Program-made: the position numbers and the translations under genes
The notes under the pieces: generated by a model
What the model was told of the DNA's origin: nothing
The model's input: the letters and a program-made list of their open reading frames with translations, nothing else
The model's database searches: none
From: an uncultured Clostridia bacterium
Lineage (GTDB): Bacteria; Bacillota; Clostridia; Christensenellales; Borkfalkiaceae
Reading direction: 5' to 3'
Assembly (NCBI GenBank): GCA_947174955.1
Contig: CAMWKX010000037.1
Span: 1 to 9,216, forward strand
Length of the DNA: 9,216 nt
In this document: one piece after another, positions 1-4,858 of the stretch
Layout: each line of letters starts with the position of its first letter
How positions within the stretch are numbered: position 1 is the stretch's first letter

Positions 1-351
1 CCCCGCGACAACTACGCGCTCACCGTTTTGGCGGGCTGCTTCCAGAAGGAAGGCGTAAAGGGCAGAGTACAGGTCGGCACGGCTTGGTGGTTCCTGGATC
101 AGCAGGACGGTATGAAGACCAACCTCGAAACGCTTATGCAGGTAGGCTTGGTGGCGCAGTCGGTAGGTATGCTCACTGACAGCCGTTCGTTCCTCGCATA
201 TCCCCGCCACGAGTATTACAGAAGAATACTCTGCAATATGCTCGGCAATTTGGTTGAAAGCGGACAGTATCCCGCAAGCGAGATTGAAACGCTCGGTAAG
301 ATAGTAGAGGACGTCTGCTACAATAACGCAAAAGAGTATTTCAATTTCTAA
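1..351 (+). CDS. uxaC: Uronate isomerase, C-terminal 116 residues (5' truncated by window)
   Basis: Open from the first base in frame 1 to TAA at 349-351; the true start lies upstream of the window. Uronate isomerase (glucuronate/galacturonate isomerase, amidohydrolase superfamily, cytoplasmic) converts D-galacturonate to D-tagaturonate and D-glucuronate to D-fructuronate, the first step of hexuronate catabolism. The visible part carries the conserved C-terminal blocks of UxaC: 'AWWFLDQQDGM', then 'GMLTDSRSFLAYPRHEYYRRILCNMLG', which I name in two overlapping pieces, GMLTDSRSF and RHEYYRRILCN. The family is about 470 residues, so roughly a quarter is present. The gene ends in front of a strong terminator at 511-540. 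Its presence beside a pectin methylesterase and a sugar importer points to galacturonate from pectin as the substrate. I see no frameshift or decay. Confidence 0.95.
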   Translation, partial: PRDNYALTVLAGCFQKEGVKGRVQVGTAWWFLDQQDGMKTNLETLMQVGLVAQSVGMLTDSRSFLAYPRHEYYRRILCNMLGNLVESGQYPASEIETLGKIVEDVCYNNAKEYFNF

Positions 352-353
352 TC

Positions 354-473
354 AGCTTCTCCGCTTATAAGCATCGCAATACTGCGTTGTGTTCCGCGCC
401 GCCTTGGTCGTGTACTTCTGTGTACACTCCCTGCGGTCGGTGCTCACCCGCCTTGTCTTGCTCGCTTCTAATC
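354..473. repeat. Structured intergenic element, possible dispersed repeat
   Basis: The 159 bases between the uxaC stop and the terminator hold no ORF worth calling but are rich in short symmetries: a perfect 10-bp palindrome GCTTATAAGC (363-372), CGCA-ATAC-TGCG (375-386) and GTGTAC-TTCTGT-GTACAC (410-427). The 8-mer TTCTAATC occurs at 346-353 (overlapping the uxaC stop) and again at 466-473, bracketing the element as a target duplication would. Base composition is richer in GC than the AT-rich sequence just after it. This style resembles short non-coding repeats scattered between genes in many Clostridia. No second copy exists in this window, so the repeat call is inference; a degraded structured RNA or plain spacer is also possible. 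Confidence 0.35.
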
Positions 474-510
474 GGAGGGATAGGTTTGGGTTAATAAGAT
501 AATATTTATA

Positions 511-540
511 AAGCCCCGCGGCGAATTCGCCGCGGGGCTT
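511..540. terminator. Bidirectional rho-independent terminator between convergent genes
   Basis: A perfect 30-bp palindrome with 13-bp arms (AAGCCCCGCGGCG and CGCCGCGGGGCTT) and an AATT loop. On the + strand it is followed by TTCATTATTTTT, and on the minus strand by TATAAATATTATC, so each side has a T-rich tail. It ends the uxaC transcript on + and the methylesterase/membrane-protein operon on minus; the minus-strand stop codon is only 5 bases away. The tails are interrupted by other bases, but the stem is very stable. Confidence 0.9.
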
Positions 541-544
541 TTCA

Positions 545-847
545 TTATTTTTCGTTATCTTTTAATACAAAACCCACAATAAATAATTTTGTTAGCTTTT
601 TATGCTTCGGATAACTCCTTATTAGATTAACAGTTATAATCGGGTATAATATTCCTATGACAAAAACTATCGGGCAAATGATTAATAGTACTGTCTCGGG
701 TGTTCCGATTTTATAAATGGAGAATAGCGTTGTAAAAAATATAAACGCTGAACAAAGTACCATAAATGCAGATACAAATATCAATGTGCCTTTAACATAT
801 TTAATATATTCCTTTTTCACATTGCCATTAAAGAAATCATTTTTCAT
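545..847 (-). CDS. Small membrane protein of unknown function (100 aa)
   Basis: I do not recognise a family. The 100-residue product has a charged N-terminus, two strongly hydrophobic stretches (about residues 20-45 and 51-76) separated by a short polar turn (KIGTPET), and a basic C-terminal tail (RSYPKHKKLTK). It is therefore predicted to be a two-helix inner-membrane protein with both ends probably in the cytoplasm. It starts with ATG (845-847) only 2 nt after the TAA of the upstream methylesterase gene, and no good SD is visible, so translation is probably coupled to that gene. It ends just before the shared terminator. Coding is supported by operon position and a coherent hydrophobic profile, not by homology. 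A role with the pectin genes is inference from position. Confidence 0.7.
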   Translation of the reverse strand: MKNDFFNGNVKKEYIKYVKGTLIFVSAFMVLCSAFIFFTTLFSIYKIGTPETVLLIICPIVFVIGILYPIITVNLIRSYPKHKKLTKLFIVGFVLKDNEK

Positions 848-849
848 CT

Positions 850-1818
850 TTATACACCAAAATACTTCTTTTTCAGCGTTGTAAAACTATTTATAATATC
901 ACTTGCATTTTCAGGAGTAATTTCGTGCGCCCAGGGTACGGCTGCAAGACTTCCGCCCTTTAAATTGCAGTAGCTAAACCTTGCAGTCTTGTCACGGTAG
1001 GTGTCGTTCCACTTGTCGAAGAGCAGGGGCGAGATATGATTTTCAAGGGTGCAGTCTATAAAGTCGCACTTGCCGAAGTCGCGCCACGGGCGGGCAAGAT
1101 ACACGCTGCCGTTGTCCGCGCCGCCGTTTTCAAAGGCGCACTTGTAAAAGAGATAGCCCAAGCTCTGTTTAAGCGAGTGGCAGGGAGCTGCGACAAAACC
1201 CGTTCCGCGCTTTTCTTTAAGCGAGATAAGCTCGCAGTTTTCAAACAGCGCCCGCGCGCCGCCGAAAACGAAATCGACAGTGCCGCAGATGCGGCAGTTT
1301 TCAAAATAGTGGAAAGACTCGCCCTCCATATATAACTGTTCGCGCGGAATAAATCCGTCGTAGTACGTCTTATCATCGGTCAGTCCAGAATAACGTATAA
1401 CGAGGTCGTCGGGGAAGGGGGCGGTGAAGAGGGTGTCCTGTGTGGATTTCAAATCGCAGCTCTTTGCGTGAAAAACTTTGGCGTTGACCGACAGCGCGAC
1501 GCACTGACCGTGCGTTTCGGGAGCGGTGTTGGTATTTGCAATCGTAAGGTTGTCTATCACGACGTTTTCACCGGTTACACACACGGTGAAAGTGCGGAAG
1601 GTGTTGTACTCTCTGCCGTCTGAGTGGGGCTTTCTTGCGTAATCGTCATAGCAGATAACCGTTGTTTCACGGTCTTCTCCGATTAAAGTTATGTTGTCGG
1701 CGGCAATGACGAGTTTAACCCGATAAACGCCTTTTTTAAGATATATTGTGGTCGGTTGAGTAATTTTCGACAATATATCGGATAAATTGTCGTTCGGTGT
1801 GACGTGCAGAAAATCCAT
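850..1818 (-). CDS. Pectinesterase (pectin methylesterase, CE8), probably cytoplasmic
   Basis: Hydrolyses methyl esters of galacturonate residues, freeing methanol and carboxylates. The 322-residue product is a right-handed beta-helix protein of the Pfam PF01095 type. The conserved family blocks are in order: HGQCVALS (Gln105), STQDTLF (Gln127, Asp128), GTVDFVFG (Asp182) and YLARPW (Arg243, Trp245). These match the catalytic Gln, two Asp, Arg and Trp of plant and bacterial enzymes. There is no signal peptide; the N-terminus MDFLHVTPNDNL is polar. It therefore likely acts inside the cell on imported methylated oligosaccharides. The spacing from Asp128 to Asp182 is 54 residues against about 21 in secreted enzymes, so there is an insertion of about 33 residues (PFPDD to EGE). 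The start is set by GAAAGGAG (1828-1835), 9 nt upstream. The gene is transcribed away from the importer operon and shares a control region with it. Confidence 0.93.
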   Translation of the reverse strand: MDFLHVTPNDNLSDILSKITQPTTIYLKKGVYRVKLVIAADNITLIGEDRETTVICYDDYARKPHSDGREYNTFRTFTVCVTGENVVIDNLTIANTNTAPETHGQCVALSVNAKVFHAKSCDLKSTQDTLFTAPFPDDLVIRYSGLTDDKTYYDGFIPREQLYMEGESFHYFENCRICGTVDFVFGGARALFENCELISLKEKRGTGFVAAPCHSLKQSLGYLFYKCAFENGGADNGSVYLARPWRDFGKCDFIDCTLENHISPLLFDKWNDTYRDKTARFSYCNLKGGSLAAVPWAHEITPENASDIINSFTTLKKKYFGV

Positions 1819-1844
1819 AAATCAAGGCTCCTTTCAACGGCAGT

Positions 1845-1874
1845 ATTGTATCACAATTTTTTTTGTGAAACAAT
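1845..1874 (-). promoter_or_regulatory. Promoter of the pectinesterase operon embedded in a 30-bp palindromic operator
   Basis: Read on the minus strand: -35 TTGTTT (1868-1873), 17-bp spacer, extended -10 TGA-TACAAT (-10 hexamer at 1845-1850). The same bases form a palindrome, ATTGTATCACAA (1845-1856), six T, TTGTGAAACAAT (1863-1874), with 11 of 12 arm positions matching. Each arm is itself symmetric (ATTGT-ATC-ACAAT at 1845-1857; TTGT-GAA-ACAA at 1863-1873), with centres 17 bp apart. A repressor bound here would cover both promoter hexamers. The regulator is not in the window and its family is unknown to me. Confidence 0.7.
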
Positions 1875-1885
1875 TAAAAAAAGTA

Positions 1886-1914
1886 TTGATTTTTAATTTT
1901 GTGCGTGATATAAT
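1886..1914 (+). promoter_or_regulatory. Sigma-A-type promoter of the transporter operon
   Basis: TTGATT (1886-1891), a 17-bp spacer, and a consensus TATAAT (1909-1914) preceded by TGA, which makes an extended -10. Predicted start of transcription is near 1921, giving a leader of about 57 nt before the ATG at 1978. It lies back-to-back with the minus-strand promoter, with 12 bp between the two -35 boxes. No other convincing promoter was found before the end of the window, so it may drive all seven + strand genes. Confidence 0.75.
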
Positions 1915-1930
1915 GATAAAGCTAAATGTG

Positions 1931-1945
1931 ATAATGTAACATTAT
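1931..1945. promoter_or_regulatory. Palindromic operator candidate downstream of the + strand start
   Basis: Perfect inverted repeat ATAATGT-A-ACATTAT. It begins about 10 bp after the predicted transcription start, a classic place for a roadblock operator. The 7-mer TGTGATA overlaps its left end (1927-1933) and also occurs in the minus-strand reading of the 1845-1874 palindrome, so one regulator could touch both. As RNA it would be a weak AU hairpin with too small a loop, so a DNA-binding role is more likely. Confidence 0.5.
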
Positions 1946-1977
1946 GACCTTGTAAATTTTGTGCGAAATTATAAACT

Positions 1978-2676
1978 ATGCGAAAAAACGGTTCAAGACT
2001 GATATCTGTTAAACAATATAGGGCTACGGACCTCTTCGTTTTCGCTTTGATACTCGGTGCGTCCGAATTGCTTGCTTTTATGGGCGCCAAGTGGTTCCCT
2101 TCGTCGGCAACGTTTACTTTCTCGTTGCTTGTGCCGATAGTTTTGACGGTGATGATGAGGTGGGGCTGGCGCGGCGTTTTATATGCGGTCTTCGGCGGAC
2201 TGTTCAAATGTCTTCTGTTCATAAGTACTGCGACGGGATTGCAGTTTGCTACATATATAATAGGTAATGCGTTTATTGCTCTTATGCTTATCCCTATGAA
2301 GTTTATCGGTAAGGATAAGATAAAGTCGAGATGGTGGGCTTCAGCGATCTTCTTTGTCGGCGGATGGCTGTGCGTATATCTGGGCAGAGCTACGGTCTGG
2401 GCAATAGGGTACTCGATTTCGCCGGTTGCGAACTCGGCGGCGTGGAACGGATTTATAAGCTTTGCGGTGAGCGAATTGTTTTCGCTGGTTGTAGGGTTTG
2501 TGCTCGTGCTCGTGCTCCGGCGCATTGACGGAATGTTCGAGGATCAGATAACCTTCTTAAAGCGCGTGGACAAAGAGCGTAAAGAAAAACTGCGCGTCGA
2601 CCAGTTCGGTGACAACGACGGAATAATTGACGAAGAAAGTTTTAACATATTAAAGAAAGATAACGATTTGTTTTAG
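1978..2676 (+). CDS. Six-helix membrane protein, ECF S-component-like, unknown function (232 aa)
   Basis: First gene of the transporter operon. Hydrophobic stretches lie at about residues 17-36, 44-62, 66-83, 88-109, 120-143 and 155-181, giving about six membrane helices with a positive N-terminus (MRKNGSRLISVKQYRATD). A charged cytoplasmic tail of about 50 residues follows (RVDKERKEKLRVDQFGDNDG). The layout (helix 1 after RATDLF, then FPSSATFTFSLLVPIVL, then WRGVLYAVFGG) recalls ECF-type substrate-capture S-components. This is pattern resemblance, not a firm family match, and the tail is longer than usual. An in-frame TAA at 1972-1974 makes 1978 the earliest ATG, yet no SD is visible before it. 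Sitting 51 bp ahead of the LplB-type permease, it may assist or modulate uptake. A plain uncharacterised membrane protein is the alternative. Confidence 0.8.
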   Translation: MRKNGSRLISVKQYRATDLFVFALILGASELLAFMGAKWFPSSATFTFSLLVPIVLTVMMRWGWRGVLYAVFGGLFKCLLFISTATGLQFATYIIGNAFIALMLIPMKFIGKDKIKSRWWASAIFFVGGWLCVYLGRATVWAIGYSISPVANSAAWNGFISFAVSELFSLVVGFVLVLVLRRIDGMFEDQITFLKRVDKERKEKLRVDQFGDNDGIIDEESFNILKKDNDLF

Positions 2677-2711
2677 AAATCGCTACGATAAATCAAAAAA
2701 CTAAGTGATAT

Positions 2712-2718
2712 GGAGGGG
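2712..2718 (+). promoter_or_regulatory. Ribosome-binding site fixing the start of the first permease
   Basis: GGAGGGG, 9 nt before the ATG at 2728. An in-frame ATG at 2710 lies two bases upstream of this site and would overlap it, with no SD of its own, so 2728 is the better start. Confidence 0.85.
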
Positions 2719-2727
2719 AAAAACTCG

Positions 2728-3843
2728 ATGTCAAAACTATTAAAGTACGATGACTTCCTTGAGTATGACGAAGCGACAGGCTCTTACAGTATGTCGCAGG
2801 AGCAGAAGGTAAGGGACGAAACGGAAAGAAATCGTTGGAAGACGACCGGATTTACACTGCTCAAAGACTGGCGCTTGTATTTAATGCTTGTGCCTATGAT
2901 CGTTGTGTACGTGCTCTGGAAGTATATGCCAATGTACTCGCTTACCGCGGCTTTCCGTTACGGTACTGAGGATGTGCCTACCGATAGATTCTGGTCGGGT
3001 ATCAGTTCTTTCGAGACGGTATTGGTGAGAAACTATTCTTCGGCGTTCTGGATGGCGTTCCGTAATACGTTCGTAATAGCGTTCTACGGTCTGCTGTTCG
3101 GTTTCCCTATGCCCATAATTCTGGCGATATTCTTTAACGAAGTCCGTTCGAACGTGGCGAGAAGTATAATGCAGGTTTGCGTATACCTTCCCAAGTTCAT
3201 TTCGACCGTTATCGTAACCACGCTTGCGCTTGCACTCTTCAGAGGTGACGCGGCCGGCGGTTCGCAGGGCGTTTTGAGTAAATTGTTTGGCGTTCTTTCG
3301 AAGTCCCCTATTCTTCACGGACCTACCGATGCGATGAAGGCGGAAGGCGTTAATTTCACCGGAAGATTGTCGTTGGGACTTCTCTATTCGGCAGAGTATT
3401 TCCGCGCGCTGTACGTTGTAACGGGTCTGTGGGAACACGCGGGTTACGACTCGATCGTATTCTTTGCGGCGGTTATCGCGGTTTCGCCTACGTCGTACGA
3501 AGCGGCGCAGATAGACGGTGCCGGCAAGATGGCGCAGATGAGATACGTCGTACTTCCCAGCATTCTTTCCACAGTTATAATAATGCTTATAATGAAGATA
3601 GGCTCGCTCCTTTCCGTAGGCTACGAAAAGATTTATCTGTTGACGCCGAGTGAGACGTACGGTAACTATAAAGTAGCGGAAGTAGTTTCTACTTGGGCAA
3701 ACAGAATATCCACGGGCGGCTCGGCGCAGAAAAACCAACCTTACGGTATGGCTGCCGAAATGTTGAATAACCTTATAGGTATGGTACTGGTAATCGGCGC
3801 AAACAAGATAGCGCGCAAGGTTTCCGACGTATCACTTTACTAA
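2728..3843 (+). CDS. lplB: CUT1 sugar ABC transporter permease, LplB/YteP type
   Basis: Inner-membrane permease of a binding-protein-dependent oligosaccharide importer (371 aa). A cytoplasmic N-terminal tail of about 45 residues precedes helix 1 (LYLMLVPMIVVYVLW). Further helices follow, among them FRNTFVIAFYGLLFGFP and KFISTVIVTTLALALF. The EAA loop EAAQIDGAG (Glu258 counting from the ATG at 2728) docks the ATPase, and its last residues run into RYVVLPSI. The final helix (MLNNLIGMVLVIGANKIAR) ends in SDVSLY. A soluble insertion of about 50 residues after LFRGD (GGSQGVLSK to EYFRALY) is common in the LplB group, where it tends to be shorter. In Bacillus subtilis, relatives (YteP/YtcP/YtcQ, LplABC) handle pectin or rhamnogalacturonan fragments and borrow MsmX as ATPase. 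The partner permease follows 20 nt later. Confidence 0.93.
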   Translation: MSKLLKYDDFLEYDEATGSYSMSQEQKVRDETERNRWKTTGFTLLKDWRLYLMLVPMIVVYVLWKYMPMYSLTAAFRYGTEDVPTDRFWSGISSFETVLVRNYSSAFWMAFRNTFVIAFYGLLFGFPMPIILAIFFNEVRSNVARSIMQVCVYLPKFISTVIVTTLALALFRGDAAGGSQGVLSKLFGVLSKSPILHGPTDAMKAEGVNFTGRLSLGLLYSAEYFRALYVVTGLWEHAGYDSIVFFAAVIAVSPTSYEAAQIDGAGKMAQMRYVVLPSILSTVIIMLIMKIGSLLSVGYEKIYLLTPSETYGNYKVAEVVSTWANRISTGGSAQKNQPYGMAAEMLNNLIGMVLVIGANKIARKVSDVSLY

Positions 3844-3863
3844 GCTGTGGGGGATAAAAAGAT

Positions 3864-4796
3864 ATGAAAAGAAAAATGGAAATATCCGAGCTTATCTTCA
3901 AGATAATAGCTTACGTATTTTTGATTGTTTTTGCCGTGATGTGCGTGTACCCTTTGATATTTGCGCTTAGTTCGATGTTCAGTAGCTACGATGCGTTGGG
4001 CGAAGGCAAAGTTATCTTATGGCCGGTTGGCTTTCAGTCGACTGCAATGAAGTTTGTTTTATCAAGCGGCAGATTCTGGATAATGTACGCAAACACGCTG
4101 TTTGTAACGTTCGTAGGTACGATCTGGTGTATGGTTTACTCTATACTCGGTGCATACGCGCTGTCAAAGAAGCGTTTGATGGGCAGACACGGCTGGAACT
4201 TCTTCCTTGTATTCACAATGTGGTTCTCCGCGGGTATCGTTCCTACGTTTATAAACTATCAGCAGACAGGTCAGGTTATGGCTGCTCTCGTAGGACAGTC
4301 CGACGCAAGTGCGATCGATATGAAGTGGCTGATCGTTATTGCGATGGGTATGAACGCGACCAACATAATTCTTTTAAGAAACTCATTCGAAGGTGTTCCC
4401 TCCGAAATAGAAGAAGCTGCAAGAATTGATGGTGCAACCGAATTGCAGGTACTTTTCAACGTATACATACCGATGAGTAAGGCAACTATCGCAACCGTTG
4501 CGCTCTTCTTCGGAATTTCCCGTTGGAACGGCTACTTCTGGGCGTACAAAGTTACTAACGACGTAGGTCAGAACTATTCCTGGCCCGTGCAGGTCTATAT
4601 CCGAGACTTTATGGAAAAGAACACTTCGCTGACTTCGAGTTTCGTTTCGGAAGAAGCGGACGTTGCCAATGAGGCTGTAGGTACTGCGGTCACTTACGCG
4701 TTGGTCGTATTCTCGATGATTCCTATCCTTATAATATATCCGTTCATTCAGAAGTATTTTGCTAAGGGCGTAAATATGGGCGGCGTAAAAGAGTAA
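3864..4796 (+). CDS. CUT1 sugar ABC transporter permease, LplC/YtcP (MalG) type
   Basis: Second permease of the importer (310 aa), forming a heterodimer with the LplB-like protein. Helix 1 is at about residues 11-36 and ends in CVYPLIFALSSMFS, the usual YP-x-hydrophobic segment. The EAA motif is EIEEAARIDGA (Glu184-Ala185-Ala186) followed by LQVLFNVYIPMSK. The C-terminus PFIQKYFAKGVNMGGVKE is the family signature. Length fits the roughly 290-310 residue norm. ATG at 3864 follows a G-rich site GGGGGAT (3849-3855), a modest SD at about 8 nt. It lies 20 nt after the first permease and 62 nt before the binding protein. The stretch 140-152 (ALVGQSDASAIDM) in a periplasm-side loop looks typical of the YtcP group. 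Substrate is not readable from the sequence. Confidence 0.94.
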   Translation: MKRKMEISELIFKIIAYVFLIVFAVMCVYPLIFALSSMFSSYDALGEGKVILWPVGFQSTAMKFVLSSGRFWIMYANTLFVTFVGTIWCMVYSILGAYALSKKRLMGRHGWNFFLVFTMWFSAGIVPTFINYQQTGQVMAALVGQSDASAIDMKWLIVIAMGMNATNIILLRNSFEGVPSEIEEAARIDGATELQVLFNVYIPMSKATIATVALFFGISRWNGYFWAYKVTNDVGQNYSWPVQVYIRDFMEKNTSLTSSFVSEEADVANEAVGTAVTYALVVFSMIPILIIYPFIQKYFAKGVNMGGVKE

Positions 4797-4844
4797 TAAG
4801 TTAAAAACAGGGCAAAACCTGAAAAATAAAACAAAAAATAAATT

Positions 4845-4850
4845 AAGGAG
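4845..4850 (+). promoter_or_regulatory. Strong ribosome-binding site of the binding-protein gene in an A-rich leader
   Basis: AAGGAG, 8 nt before ATG 4859, inside a 62-nt intercistronic stretch that is very A-rich and almost without structure. This should give efficient translation, in keeping with the excess of binding protein over permease that such importers need. Confidence 0.85.
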
Positions 4851-4858
4851 AAAAATAA

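Noticed and set aside
1819..1977. Catabolite-response (cre) site in the divergent region
   Set aside because: No sequence fits the WTGNAANCGNWNNCW form; the symmetric sites present have different centres.
1921..1977. Riboswitch in the leader of the transporter operon
   Set aside because: The leader is only about 57 nt and AT-rich with a single short palindrome; it is too short and unstructured for a known riboswitch class.
1893..2525. 210-residue open frame on the minus strand across the divergent promoters
   Set aside because: It is antisense to a convincing six-helix protein and would run over both promoters; its product is polar and Pro/Thr/Ser-rich with no family motif.
2710..2727. Upstream ATG for the first permease
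   Set aside because: It overlaps the GGAGGGG site and has no SD; 2728 lies 9 nt after that site.
2881..3738. 285-residue open frame on the minus strand opposite the first permease
   Set aside because: Arg/Tyr/His-rich product with no hydrophobic or domain pattern, fully antisense to a clear permease; it arises from the codon pattern of the real gene.
4808..4821. CAGG-GCAAAA-CCTG as a terminator before the binding-protein gene
   Set aside because: Only a 4-bp stem and no T run; too weak to call.
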